From the NCBI GenBank assembly GCA_013285855.1, contig JABDGW010000025.1:1-38722 (forward strand): a DNA stretch of 38,722 bases, read 5' to 3'. The position numbers and the translations under genes were made by a program. Below, one piece after another: positions 7,762 to 16,464 of this stretch. Below the pieces are notes generated by a model. The model was given only the letters and a program-made list of their open reading frames with translations. It searched no databases and had not been told where the DNA came from. The stretch's first letter is position 1. The number at the start of each line of letters is the position of its first letter. Source of the DNA: Bacteroidota bacterium. GTDB taxonomy: Bacteria > Bacteroidota > Bacteroidia > Chitinophagales > Chitinophagaceae.

Positions 7762-9072
7762 TTGACAATTCCTGAATTATATAAAATCTATTTGCAGTAT
7801 CCATCGGTGCAAACAGATACAAGAAAACTTAAACACGGCGATATATATTTTGCTTTAAAAGGTGAGAATTTCAATGGTAATCAATTTGCTCTGCAAGCTT
7901 TAGAACTCGGTGCTGCTTATGCTATGATTGATGAAGATATTAAGGCAGCAAATGATAAATTAATTAAGGTTGAGAATGTGCTTGAAACGTTGCAACAACT
8001 TGCAAAATTTCATCGTGAACAATTCAATAACTTGTCCCGTCCATACGAAATTCCTTTTATCGCAATTACAGGTAGTAATGGAAAAACCACTACAAAAGAA
8101 TTAATTCATGCTGTACTTTCATCAACTTACAAAACATACACAACAGAAGGTAACCTCAATAATCATATTGGAGTACCGCTTACCATTTTAAAGATTAAAC
8201 AAGATGCAGAAATGGCGGTTATTGAAATGGGCGCCAATCATCAAAAAGAAATTGCAGCATATTGCAGTATTGCGCAGCCAACACATGGTATAATTTCCAA
8301 TGTTGGCAAAGCGCATCTTGAGGGTTTTGGCGGAATTGAAGGCGTTAAAAAAGGCAAAGGAGAATTATATGATTTTTTGCGCAGCAATAACGGTGTTGCT
8401 TTTGTTTTTGATGACTATGAATATTTACATGAAATGAGCGGAGGCATTAAAGAAATTTTTTGGTATGGAACAAACAAAGGTGAAGTTGTTGGAAATATTA
8501 AGGCCTCAGAACCTTTTTTAGAAGTTAACATTACAAAAGGCGCATCATTTAATACAATTAAAACAAATCTTGTTGGTGATTATAACCTGCCAAATATTTT
8601 ATGTGCTATTACAATGGGTAAATATTTTAAAGTGCCGGATGAAAAAATAAAATCTTCAATTGAAAATTATATTCCTTCAAACAGCCGGTCGCAGTTACTG
8701 GAAACGGGTTCAAACAAAATTATTTTAGATGCATACAATGCCAATCCATCAAGCATGAAGGTTGCGATTGAAAACTTTGCACATATTAATGCAGATAATA
8801 AAGTTTTAATTCTTGGCGGCATGATGGAATTAGGTAATGAAAGTATCCAGGAGCATGAAAACCTGATAAAACTTATTGAGCAATATAATTTTAAAAATGT
8901 TATTCTTGTTGGCGGAGATTTTAAAAACACCTATGCACCATTTATATATTTCGAAACGGCAGAAGCTGCATCTGATTATATTGCCCGGCACAATTTTGAA
9001 CAAACATATTTTTTAATAAAAGGAAGCCGTAGCATGAAAATGGAAAAGGTTTTACATGCTTTCAAGCTTTAA
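7762..9072 (+). CDS. murF: UDP-N-acetylmuramoyl-tripeptide--D-alanyl-D-alanine ligase
   Basis: MurF adds D-Ala-D-Ala to UDP-MurNAc-tripeptide, completing the cytoplasmic peptidoglycan pentapeptide precursor. The N-terminal substrate domain shows SVQTDTRKLKHGDIYFALKG. The Mur-ligase ATP loop GSNGKTTT is at residues 104-111. GNLNNHIGVPLT and EMGANHQKEI follow, and the C-terminal domain has DAYNANPSSM. The start is a TTG at 7762: a stop codon (TAA 7759-7761) lies immediately upstream, and the next in-frame ATGs fall deep in the conserved first domain. No Shine-Dalgarno is visible, as is usual in this phylum. It is divergent from holB and followed by a DUF983 gene after 23 bp. The lone position outside a dcw cluster is as seen in many Bacteroidota. 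Confidence 0.96.
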   Translation: MTIPELYKIYLQYPSVQTDTRKLKHGDIYFALKGENFNGNQFALQALELGAAYAMIDEDIKAANDKLIKVENVLETLQQLAKFHREQFNNLSRPYEIPFIAITGSNGKTTTKELIHAVLSSTYKTYTTEGNLNNHIGVPLTILKIKQDAEMAVIEMGANHQKEIAAYCSIAQPTHGIISNVGKAHLEGFGGIEGVKKGKGELYDFLRSNNGVAFVFDDYEYLHEMSGGIKEIFWYGTNKGEVVGNIKASEPFLEVNITKGASFNTIKTNLVGDYNLPNILCAITMGKYFKVPDEKIKSSIENYIPSNSRSQLLETGSNKIILDAYNANPSSMKVAIENFAHINADNKVLILGGMMELGNESIQEHENLIKLIEQYNFKNVILVGGDFKNTYAPFIYFETAEAASDYIARHNFEQTYFLIKGSRSMKMEKVLHAFKL

Positions 9073-9095
9073 AAGAATTTACCTTGCAATAAATT

Positions 9096-9560
9096 TTGTA
9101 CATCGTGGCTGTTGATAAACCTTCTTATTTTTTTAGTGTACTTACCAATCGTTGCCCGCGATGCAGGCGTGGTGATATTTTTCAATCAAAAAATGCTTAC
9201 GCGCTCAAAGGCGGCAATTACATGAAAATGCATGAGCATTGTACTTTATGCGGCCAGGTAACAGACTTGGAAGTTGGCTTTTATTATGGAACTGGTTATG
9301 TAAGCTATGGAATTACCATGCTTTTATCAGGCGTAACTTTTGTTTTATGGTGGGTTTTAATTGGTGTTTCGATAAACGATAACCGTGTTTTCTGGTGGCT
9401 TGGTGTTAATACTTTTTTGCTTATTGTTTTACAGCCGCCACTCATGCGCTTTTCGCGAACTTTATGGTTAAGCTGGTTTGTAAAATATGATCCTGATTGG
9501 GAAATTAAAAAGCCAGACGATCCTGAACGAATTGTAAAAGAACAAATGGGAAATTGGTAA
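9096..9560 (+). CDS. DUF983 family membrane protein with two CxxC motifs
   Basis: A small inner-membrane protein of the DUF983 family, whose function is unknown. It has a cytoplasmic zinc-ribbon-like head with Cys20/Cys23 (NRCPRCRRG) and Cys49/Cys52 (HCTLCGQ). Two hydrophobic helices follow at about residues 71-91 and 97-113, then a conserved tail with RTLWLSWFVKYDPDWE. The first possible start is TTG at 9096, since TAA lies at 9090-9092. A GTG at 9105, giving MAVDKPSYFF, is equally plausible, and no ATG is available before the cysteine head. It is 23 bp downstream of murF and probably cotranscribed with it. Confidence 0.85.
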   Translation: MYIVAVDKPSYFFSVLTNRCPRCRRGDIFQSKNAYALKGGNYMKMHEHCTLCGQVTDLEVGFYYGTGYVSYGITMLLSGVTFVLWWVLIGVSINDNRVFWWLGVNTFLLIVLQPPLMRFSRTLWLSWFVKYDPDWEIKKPDDPERIVKEQMGNW

Positions 9561-9573
9561 ATTAAATACAGAG

Positions 9574-9999
9574 TCAAATTTTTTTCGCAACATATTTTTC
9601 AAAAAAATCTCTTGCATTTAAAACGGGAATTTCAGAAAAATAAAAATCCTCAGTGTCTTCAGTAACTATAAATGTGCATTTGCTTTCTGTTGCTGAATAA
9701 TATTCAAGCCCATCCTCAAAATCATAAATCTTTTTGTTTGCTATTGTTTGCTGAACAACATTATTAGTTGCAGGCGCAATTAAAATATGCCTGCACAGTA
9801 AAGCGATTTTTTCTCTTGCACTTTTTGTTTTATGCTTTTTTTCAGCAAAATAAAAAGCAATGGCGAGGCAAATTGGTGAAGTATAGATTTCAAAGTTTTT
9901 ATTATCGGCGAGACTTAAAATTCTTGCACTGTGTGTAAACAACGGGTACTCTTTATTTAAAACAGAAACAAGAATATTTGCATCAACAAAAACTTTCAT
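9574..9999 (-). CDS. PIN-domain toxin (VapC-like ribonuclease)
   Basis: A 141-residue PIN-domain protein, the likely RNase toxin of a type II toxin-antitoxin pair. It begins MKVFVDANILVSVL with the first metal-binding acid Asp6. Further acidic candidates are Asp93/Glu95/Asp96 (YDFEDGLEYYSA) and Asp115/Asp118 (IVTEDTEDF). The Glu usual after the second strand in classical VapC is missing: that region reads TSPICLAIAFYFAEKK, as in the divergent PIN proteins of Bacteroidota. I chose ATG 9999 because it begins exactly at the PIN fold and overlaps the antitoxin stop as ATGA, implying translational coupling. An upstream extension to 10092 would overlap the antitoxin and has no homology-like features. 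Confidence 0.87.
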   Translation of the reverse strand: MKVFVDANILVSVLNKEYPLFTHSARILSLADNKNFEIYTSPICLAIAFYFAEKKHKTKSAREKIALLCRHILIAPATNNVVQQTIANKKIYDFEDGLEYYSATESKCTFIVTEDTEDFYFSEIPVLNARDFFEKYVAKKI

Positions 10000-10253
10000 C
10001 TTTTTGAAGTGTAATATTCTTTCTTTAAAGATTTTCTTGAGCGTTGTTTGGTTTGATAAACAGCCTGGCCTTCTGCAACCTGGCTCACCCAATCTGAAAC
10101 AGGAAATTCTTCAAAAGAAGTATAGCCCGAAGATGTTACTTTATCTAAAAGAAATTCTACCAGCCTGCTTAAGCTTACATTGTTTTTTTCTGCATATCGC
10201 TTGGCTTTGGCTGCAATTGACTCGTTAAAGCTTAAAGTGATTTTTGCATCCAT
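9996..10253 (-). CDS. DUF6364-type antitoxin, ribbon-helix-helix-like
   Basis: The antitoxin partner of the PIN toxin. It is an 85-residue basic protein starting MDAKITLSFNESIAAKAKRYA. That beta-strand followed by a helix, then NNVSLSRLVEFLLDKV, is the ribbon-helix-helix pattern of DUF6364/VapB-type antitoxins. The C-terminal half (EEFPVSDWVSQVAEG, then a Lys/Arg-rich end) would wrap the toxin. ATG 10253 was chosen over a further upstream in-frame ATG (10292), which lies inside the palindrome and promoter. The stop overlaps the toxin start by 4 bp. A palindrome at 10285-10310 upstream is a fitting autoregulatory operator. Confidence 0.87.
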   Translation of the reverse strand: MDAKITLSFNESIAAKAKRYAEKNNVSLSRLVEFLLDKVTSSGYTSFEEFPVSDWVSQVAEGQAVYQTKQRSRKSLKKEYYTSKR

Positions 10254-10269
10254 AACCTGTTGTTTTTTC

Positions 10270-10277
10270 CAAAGATA
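10270..10277 (-). promoter_or_regulatory. -7 promoter element (TATCTTTG) of the toxin-antitoxin operon
   Basis: The minus strand reads TATCTTTG, an exact match to the Bacteroidota TAnnTTTG -7 element, 16 nt before the antitoxin ATG. The adjacent palindrome lies just upstream, where a repressor would block the -33 region. Confidence 0.5.
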
Positions 10278-10284
10278 ATATTCT

Positions 10285-10310
10285 ACGTGCAAAAATAATA
10301 TTTTGTACGT
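10285..10310. promoter_or_regulatory. Palindromic operator candidate for the toxin-antitoxin operon
   Basis: Arms ACGTGCAAAA (10285-10294) and TTTTGTACGT (10301-10310) are inverted copies with 9 of 10 matches around a 6-bp AT spacer. The site lies about 8 bp upstream of the -7 element. Ribbon-helix-helix antitoxins typically bind such inverted repeats, alone or with the toxin, to repress their own operon. That this is the operator is inferred from position and symmetry only. Confidence 0.5.
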
Positions 10311-10324
10311 GTAATTTTTTAATA

Positions 10325-12715
10325 TTAAAATACAAACTTATTCTCACCATCCTTCAAAACATATTCCTTTCCTTTCCATATAAGTCTTCCTGTAATTTTT
10401 GATGGAAGTGTTATATCAATATTCCATTTACCGTTTTGTAAAATATATGAAGTTTTTATATTGCCGTTAGGATGAGGAATGCTTCCTGATGCATTGGTAA
10501 GTGCGCCTAAGTTCGGTTCAATTTTTACTTTGCTGAACCCTGGCGCATCGCTGTCAATTCCCAAAACAATTCTATACAATTCAATATTAGGGCTGCAGCC
10601 CCAGGCATGACAATCGGAACGGGCGTTGTTTATATCATCAATCTCTGCCCAGGTTGTTAAACCCATTGCAAGATTTTGTTTCCAGATGCCAAGCCAGTTT
10701 AAATAACCATTCCCAAAACCTGCTTTATTTAAAGCCTGGAATAAATAATACCTGAAATAAACCGATGCATTTGTAAGCGAAGTGTCGTTCAATAATTTTT
10801 TTCCAAGATTGTGTGCACGCTCCCCATTAGTAACGTCGGTTAGAATTGCCAATGCATTTGCATGTTGCGAATAATATTTTTTTTCTTTTGTATCACTAAA
10901 CAATTTCTTTTCATTATTCCAATAATTTTTAATAATAGATTTTTTAAGCTGATTTATTTGCGCGGTGTATTCACTTGCATAAACATTTATTCCAATATTT
11001 TTTTCAAGATCTTCCGCTGCTTCGTATGCCATTAATAATTGTAAATCCATTAAAGCAGAATTGCCGTTGCTGTCTATTGGCGCAACGCCACCATCCCAGC
11101 CTGGCGCTTCAACCCAGTCAGTAAAATTCCAATAAGGTACATTGTGTAAACTGCCGTCTGTATTCTGAAATTTATTAAAAAACGAAAGCACTTGTCTCTC
11201 AATTCTTAATTGATCTTTTATAAAAGCGCTATCCCCATGATATATATAATAATCATGCAACATGCTTATCCATATTAAAGAAAACGTTGGAATTTCCTGG
11301 TGAATATTATGGGGGAAACGGCTTTCTGTAACTCCTTCTGCCAATGTTGAATTTGCTATTTGCGTAATTGCATTACGCATTAGCCGGTCATCACCTGAAT
11401 TATATAAACTTACCATTGCCTGTATGCGTGTATCACCAATATATTGCAGTTGCTCATAGTAAGGGCAATCAGTATACGTTTCCTGCGCATCTAATCTTGC
11501 AGTGCGCCAGCCAACTTCTATAATTTTATTAAGCGATGTATCGCTGCTTGTAAAAATTGAATTGAGTTTGAAAGGATAACCTGTATACATTCCATAAAAA
11601 TCATCAATTATTAGGTCTTCATCCTGTGTTGTAATATCTAAAGCAACATAGCGGTACGTGCGAAAACCAAGCGCAGTAAAGCTTTGCGCATTACTGCCAT
11701 TAGAAATAATTTCATCCTTTGCACCATTAATGTGTTTGTTTTCAATTTCATTGCGATTGCCTTTTTGATGTTGCATGCGCCAATCAACACTGTCTGCTTC
11801 ATTTATATACAAAGCCTCCGCATAAGTTAAACTTATATCTGCATTTTTTCCTTTACTAAAATTTAAAACAGGAAATGCTGTTGTAAGAAAAGATTGATCA
11901 AACAAAAAATGCACAGTCGTGTGCGCAGGAATGTTTATTGAATGATTGCCCTGCAAAAAATTTTCATTAACATTTATGTTTTGTTGTAATCTTATTTTTT
12001 GCAAACGCTGTTGCGTTAATTCCATCATCGGTATTGATCTTGGAACCAGCATCCAGCCGGTGCTCCAATGATTTACATTTTTTGGAACACCAACAAATAA
12101 TTCATGTGCATATTGCCAACCCGAATCATTATAATTTACAACCATCCAGCTCTGCGGATAATTGTTCATGTTAATTTTTTCACCTGCACCTGCTGCGTAA
12201 TATGTATAAATTAATTGCGGTTGCAATGCGCTGTAAGCTGTATCCTGCATACATTTCCAGCTTTCATCAGTATTCATTACTTCTTCAGCATTTGTATTGC
12301 CCTGCAGTATAAATGCTGTTTGATAAGAAATTTGCCAAACCGGTTTTTCTTCACCAAAATTCCAAACTATAGCAGCTACAATATTTTTTCCTTTTTTTAG
12401 AAAATGTGCAATATCAACTGTTTCAAAGTTCCAGTGGTACAGATCTCCTTTTGCCGGCCCGAACGCAACCATTTCGCCATTTACAAATAACTTATAACGA
12501 TTATCTGCAGATACATGAATGATAAATTGCTGTGGCTGCTCATTCAGGATAAAATTTTTTCTGAAATGATATACTCCATAATCATGCGGTTTAGCACCGG
12601 GCACATCTATCCAGTTTGCGTTCCAGGTTTTTGTAAGAATACCAGGATTTATATTTTGAGCGGAGAGATTTTTATAGCAATAAATAAAAGCAATCATTAA
12701 AATAATCTTCTGCAT
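10325..12715 (-). CDS. Secreted GH78 alpha-L-rhamnosidase
   Basis: A 796-residue exported glycoside hydrolase that should remove terminal L-rhamnose from glycosides or polysaccharides. The signal peptide ends near NLSAQ (residue 20). An N-terminal carbohydrate-binding/beta-sandwich part includes WNANWIDVPGAKPHDYGVYHFRK (split here by eye into two strands). The (alpha/alpha)6 barrel carries the family signature TDCPYYEQLQYIGDTR, with Asp416, Glu421 and Asp428. Their spacing (5 and 12) equals Asp567, Glu572 and Asp579 of Bacillus RhaB. A later Glu691 (TTWAEI) sits where RhaB has Glu841. It has no SusC/SusD neighbours and stands alone between the TA pair and the divergent GH3-type gene. Confidence 0.9.
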   Translation of the reverse strand: MQKIILMIAFIYCYKNLSAQNINPGILTKTWNANWIDVPGAKPHDYGVYHFRKNFILNEQPQQFIIHVSADNRYKLFVNGEMVAFGPAKGDLYHWNFETVDIAHFLKKGKNIVAAIVWNFGEEKPVWQISYQTAFILQGNTNAEEVMNTDESWKCMQDTAYSALQPQLIYTYYAAGAGEKINMNNYPQSWMVVNYNDSGWQYAHELFVGVPKNVNHWSTGWMLVPRSIPMMELTQQRLQKIRLQQNINVNENFLQGNHSINIPAHTTVHFLFDQSFLTTAFPVLNFSKGKNADISLTYAEALYINEADSVDWRMQHQKGNRNEIENKHINGAKDEIISNGSNAQSFTALGFRTYRYVALDITTQDEDLIIDDFYGMYTGYPFKLNSIFTSSDTSLNKIIEVGWRTARLDAQETYTDCPYYEQLQYIGDTRIQAMVSLYNSGDDRLMRNAITQIANSTLAEGVTESRFPHNIHQEIPTFSLIWISMLHDYYIYHGDSAFIKDQLRIERQVLSFFNKFQNTDGSLHNVPYWNFTDWVEAPGWDGGVAPIDSNGNSALMDLQLLMAYEAAEDLEKNIGINVYASEYTAQINQLKKSIIKNYWNNEKKLFSDTKEKKYYSQHANALAILTDVTNGERAHNLGKKLLNDTSLTNASVYFRYYLFQALNKAGFGNGYLNWLGIWKQNLAMGLTTWAEIDDINNARSDCHAWGCSPNIELYRIVLGIDSDAPGFSKVKIEPNLGALTNASGSIPHPNGNIKTSYILQNGKWNIDITLPSKITGRLIWKGKEYVLKDGENKFVF

Positions 12716-12809
12716 ACCAGCAAGTTTGAATGAAGATAATTAATATTGAAAACTGAAATGCGTTATACTGTGTGCTTTTGAAAGCATTTCTTTAATTTGC
12801 CTTGCTGAT

Positions 12810-14339
12810 ATGAAATTATTTTCGCCTACCATATCTAAACTTGTACGGTTGCGCTATGCCAGTATAGAAGACTGGATGAACAACCCTTTTACCGCACAGC
12901 GCGAAATATTACAGGATCTTGTAACGCATGGCCAGCATACAGCCTTTGGAAGAAAGTACAATTTAAAAAACCTGTTTACCATAAAAGAATTTAAAGAGTA
13001 TGTGCCCATTCATGAGTATGAAGATATAAAACCATGGATACAAAAATTAATGAATGGAGAACAAAATCAATTGTGGGATTCGCCGGTAAACTGGTTTGCA
13101 AAAAGCAGCGGCACTACAAGTGATAAGAGCAAATTTATCCCCGTTACAGAAGAAAGTTTGGAAGACTGCCATTACCAGGCAGGCAAAGACGTGCTTACAT
13201 TATATTACCAGTTTAATCCTGAAAGCAATTTGCTCACGGGCAAAGGGTTGGTTATTGGCGGCAGCCACCAGGTAAACCAATTGAATGAAGAAATATTTTT
13301 TGGCGATCTTAGTGCCGTGCTTATGCAAAATATGCCTATGTGGGGGCATTGGATACGTACACCTGAACTTTCTATTGCGCTGCTGGATGAATGGGAAACT
13401 AAAATTGAAACACTGGCGCAATCAACCATTGTTGAAAACGTAACCTCTATTTCAGGCGTTCCCACATGGGCACAGATTTTATTAAAACGCATTCTTGAAA
13501 TAACAGGCAAAAAAAATATACAGGAAGTGTGGCCCAATCTTGAATTGTATATGCACGGCGGCGTATCCTTCCTTCCTTATAAAGAAAATTTTAAAAAGCT
13601 GTTAGGAAATAATATTCATTTCATGGAAATGTATAATGCCAGTGAAGGTTTTTTTGCAGCGCAGGAAACACCGGACACGGATGGCATGCTGTTATTTTTA
13701 AACCATGGAATTTTTTATGAGTTTATGCCTATAAGCGAATATGGGAAACCTGATCCGAAAACCATTGGCCTGAATAAAGTTGAAATCGGAAAACATTATG
13801 CATCGGTAATTTCAACCAACAGCGGCCTGTGGAGATACCTGGTTGGCGATACAATCCAGTTTACATCTTTACAACCATTTCGCATAAAAGTTACCGGCAG
13901 GTTAAAGCATTTTATAAATGCCTTTGGTGAAGAAATAATTGTTGAAAATTCAGATGCGGCAATTGCAATGGCAAGTGAAAAAACAGGCGCTGTTGTAAAT
14001 GATTATACGGCTGCTCCCGTGTATTTTAGTGAGCAGGAGAATGGCGCACATGAATGGCTGATAGAATTTGAAAAAGAGCCGCATAATATGGATCAGTTTA
14101 TATATGAACTTGATTCATCACTAAAAAATTTGAACAGCGATTATGAAGCAAAGCGGCATAAAAATATTGCACTGCGCATGCCGGTTGTTCATTCACTTAA
14201 AAAAGGGGTTTTCAGTAAATGGCTTAAGCAAAAAGGAAAATTAGGCGGCCAGCATAAAGTACCAAGATTAAGTAATGACCGAAAATTTATTGAAGAATTA
14301 TTTTTATTGCGGAACGCTATTTATTCAAACCAATATTAA
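12810..14339 (+). CDS. GH3 (auxin-responsive-type) acyl-adenylating enzyme family protein
   Basis: A 509-residue member of the GH3 branch of the ANL adenylate-forming superfamily. Plant members conjugate amino acids to jasmonate or auxin, while the bacterial substrates are mostly unknown. The ATP-binding loop is KSSGTTSDKSKFIP with Ser99-Ser104. MYNASEGFFAAQ resembles the adenine-binding YxASE motif, and LVGDTIQFTSLQPFRIKVTGRLKHFINAFGE is the domain-hinge region with the catalytic region after it. It heads a plus-strand operon. Its stop (TAA 14337-14339) overlaps the start of the TMEM175-like gene by one base. It is not a glycoside hydrolase of family GH3, despite the name. Start ATG 12810 matches the family N-terminus. 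Confidence 0.9.
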   Translation: MKLFSPTISKLVRLRYASIEDWMNNPFTAQREILQDLVTHGQHTAFGRKYNLKNLFTIKEFKEYVPIHEYEDIKPWIQKLMNGEQNQLWDSPVNWFAKSSGTTSDKSKFIPVTEESLEDCHYQAGKDVLTLYYQFNPESNLLTGKGLVIGGSHQVNQLNEEIFFGDLSAVLMQNMPMWGHWIRTPELSIALLDEWETKIETLAQSTIVENVTSISGVPTWAQILLKRILEITGKKNIQEVWPNLELYMHGGVSFLPYKENFKKLLGNNIHFMEMYNASEGFFAAQETPDTDGMLLFLNHGIFYEFMPISEYGKPDPKTIGLNKVEIGKHYASVISTNSGLWRYLVGDTIQFTSLQPFRIKVTGRLKHFINAFGEEIIVENSDAAIAMASEKTGAVVNDYTAAPVYFSEQENGAHEWLIEFEKEPHNMDQFIYELDSSLKNLNSDYEAKRHKNIALRMPVVHSLKKGVFSKWLKQKGKLGGQHKVPRLSNDRKFIEELFLLRNAIYSNQY

Positions 14340-15028
14340 TGAGTGGAACGCCAAACGCATCTCTGCACAAAGAATTTGAGCTGGAAAGGATGATACTTTT
14401 CAGTGATGCTGTTTTTGCCATTGCCATCACTTTACTTATTCTTGAAATTAAATTTCCTGAAGTGCCTGAAGATTTTAAAGGAATAAATACCTGGAAGTTT
14501 TTTAAACCTACAGTTATTCATTTTTTTGCTTTTACAATCAGCTTCTTTTTTATTGGCATAAGTTGGGCGAGGCATTTAGCGCTCTGCCGTTTTTTGAAAA
14601 AGTATAATAACACAGTAATTTTTTTCAACTTATTGCTCCTTTTTTTTATAGTTACATTTCCTTTTTCTATTTCAGCTTTTATTGATAATGTAAACAGCTC
14701 TCTTTTTATAGCTGTAATAATCTACATATCCAATATATTACTGGTGATATTTGCACAGTTTCTTTTTACATATTATATACTTAAAAAAAATACTGCTTTA
14801 GCTATTGCAGGAGAAGATGAAGAAAAGCAATATTTTTATCTGAAAGCAAAATATAGTTTTATTATGTTGCTTGCAATAATGATAATTATAATTGCAGTAT
14901 ATATTATAAGTAATGGCAATCTTCTTGCAGTAGCAATAAGCTTATATATATTACCTGTATTTGCAATTGTTGTAAGGCGGAAACTTAAAAAATACAAACC
15001 AAAAAATAAACAAATTATAATTGTATAA
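14339..15028 (+). CDS. TMEM175/DUF1211 family potassium-channel-like membrane protein
   Basis: A 229-residue membrane protein with the TMEM175 signature in its first helix, RMILFSDAVFAIAITLL, where R17 and F21-S22-D23 form the RxxxFSD motif. Six hydrophobic segments can be counted: about 19-36, 57-76, 91-111, 117-143, 171-190 and 194-210. Bacterial TMEM175 proteins are K+-permeable tetrameric channels of about 200 residues with six helices, so the match in motif and size is good. The ATG at 14339 shares one base with the upstream stop (TAATG), implying translational coupling. A basic C-terminal tail (RRKLKKYKPKNKQ) follows the last helix. Confidence 0.87.
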   Translation: MSGTPNASLHKEFELERMILFSDAVFAIAITLLILEIKFPEVPEDFKGINTWKFFKPTVIHFFAFTISFFFIGISWARHLALCRFLKKYNNTVIFFNLLLLFFIVTFPFSISAFIDNVNSSLFIAVIIYISNILLVIFAQFLFTYYILKKNTALAIAGEDEEKQYFYLKAKYSFIMLLAIMIIIIAVYIISNGNLLAVAISLYILPVFAIVVRRKLKKYKPKNKQIIIV

Positions 15029-15039
15029 ACAGATAACAA

Positions 15040-15789
15040 ATGGTAAAAGATAAAGTTTGTATTGTTACCGGCGCAGCACGTGGCATTGGCGCTGCCATCG
15101 TAAAAAAATTAGCAGAGAATGGTGCTCATGTTGCGTTTACTTATGTAAGTGATTCGAGTGCAGATAAAGCCAAAGCTTTGGAAGATGAAATAAAAGCATT
15201 TGGTGTAAATGCGAAAGCGTATAAAAGCAATGCTTCTGATTTTGCGCAATGCGAAACTTTAGTAAATGATGTGTTGAAAGAATTTGGAAAGATTGATGTA
15301 TGTGTAAATAATGCCGGTATTTCAAAAGATAATTTATTGCTGCGTCTTTCACCTGAACAATGGGATGATGTAATGAACATAAATCTGAAAAGTGTTTACA
15401 ACGTTACAAAGCAGGTTATACGCCCAATGATGAAAGCCAAAAGCGGAAGTATCATTAACATGAGCTCCATTATTGGTATGCGTGGTAATGCAGGCCAGAG
15501 CAGTTATGCTGCATCAAAAGCCGGTATCATTGGCTTTACAAAATCCATTGCACTTGAATTAGGCAGCCGCAATATTCGCTGCAATGCAATTGCTCCGGGG
15601 TTTATAGAAACAGATATGACGCATTATTTAAAAGAAGGAACTGCCGCAGAAACGTTTTTAAAAGATATTCCGCTTGGCAGATTTGGCAAAGCTGATGAAG
15701 TTGCCAACCTCGCTATGTTTTTAGCCAGCGATATGAGCGCATATATAACGGGAGAAGTAATAACTATTTGTGGCGGTTTAAGTATTTAG
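15040..15789 (+). CDS. fabG: 3-oxoacyl-[acyl-carrier-protein] reductase-like SDR
   Basis: A short-chain dehydrogenase/reductase expected to reduce 3-oxoacyl-ACP with NADPH in fatty-acid elongation. The cofactor loop TGAARGIG is at residues 10-17, followed by NNAG. The catalytic triad spacing is Ser143-Tyr156-Lys160 (SSYAASKAG). [18 protein letters not shown] and the C-terminal GEVITICGG are typical of FabG. Length (249 aa) is normal. It follows the TMEM175 gene after 11 bp and precedes carbonic anhydrase by 1 bp, so it is part of one operon. FabG paralogues acting on other substrates look alike, so the exact substrate is inferred. Confidence 0.92.
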   Translation: MVKDKVCIVTGAARGIGAAIVKKLAENGAHVAFTYVSDSSADKAKALEDEIKAFGVNAKAYKSNASDFAQCETLVNDVLKEFGKIDVCVNNAGISKDNLLLRLSPEQWDDVMNINLKSVYNVTKQVIRPMMKAKSGSIINMSSIIGMRGNAGQSSYAASKAGIIGFTKSIALELGSRNIRCNAIAPGFIETDMTHYLKEGTAAETFLKDIPLGRFGKADEVANLAMFLASDMSAYITGEVITICGGLSI

Positions 15790-15790
15790 C

Positions 15791-16426
15791 ATGAAACCAT
15801 ACAAGAAACTATTGCTTGAAAATAAAGCATGGGCACAGGAAATGGTCGCGCATGATCCTGATTATTTTAAGCGCCTGGCAGAATTACAGTCACCAGAATT
15901 TTTATGGATTGGCTGCAGCGACAGCCGTGTGCCCGCAGATAAAATTACAGGCACACAACCGGGCGAGATTTTTGTTCACCGCAACATTGCAAACCTGGTA
16001 ATTCATACAGACGTTAACTTATTAAGCGTATTGGATTATGCAGTGAATTATCTTAAAGTAAATCATGTTATTGTTTGCGGGCATTACGGGTGCGGTGGCG
16101 TGAAGGCAGCTATGACCAACCATGATTACAATCATCTTTTGAACATGTGGCTTAGAAATATAAAAGATGTATACAGGTTATATGAAGATGAATTAAACAA
16201 TATTGCTGATGAAGAAGAAAGAACAAATCGACTTGTTGAATTAAATGTAAAAGAGCAGGTGATGAAACTTGCCAAAACTTCAATTATTCAGCGTGCATGG
16301 AAGAATGAAAAACGCCCGGTACTGCATGGCTGGGTGTATGGCTTAAAAGATGGGATTATCAATAATCTTTTTGATATGCCGCCAGGCTCAGCAATGAATG
16401 CTATTTACAAATTTGATGACTTATAA
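15791..16426 (+). CDS. can: Beta-class carbonic anhydrase
   Basis: A cytoplasmic zinc enzyme interconverting CO2 and bicarbonate, which supplies bicarbonate for carboxylases such as acetyl-CoA carboxylase. The zinc and catalytic residues are Cys42, Asp44 and Arg46 ([10 protein letters not shown]) and His98 and Cys101 (CGHYGCGG). The numbering is the same as in E. coli Can. Length is 211 aa. It starts 1 bp after the fabG-like gene, the last gene of the operon, and its bicarbonate product fits with fatty-acid synthesis next door (inference). It converges with msrB. Confidence 0.96.
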   Translation: MKPYKKLLLENKAWAQEMVAHDPDYFKRLAELQSPEFLWIGCSDSRVPADKITGTQPGEIFVHRNIANLVIHTDVNLLSVLDYAVNYLKVNHVIVCGHYGCGGVKAAMTNHDYNHLLNMWLRNIKDVYRLYEDELNNIADEEERTNRLVELNVKEQVMKLAKTSIIQRAWKNEKRPVLHGWVYGLKDGIINNLFDMPPGSAMNAIYKFDDL

Positions 16427-16464
16427 AATTTAAATGGTCAGGCTAAAACAGCTTACCGATTTGT

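Noticed and set aside
9996..10092. N-terminal extension of the PIN toxin
   Set aside because: The extra 31 residues overlap the antitoxin reading frame; the start at 9999 fits the PIN fold and the ATGA overlap.
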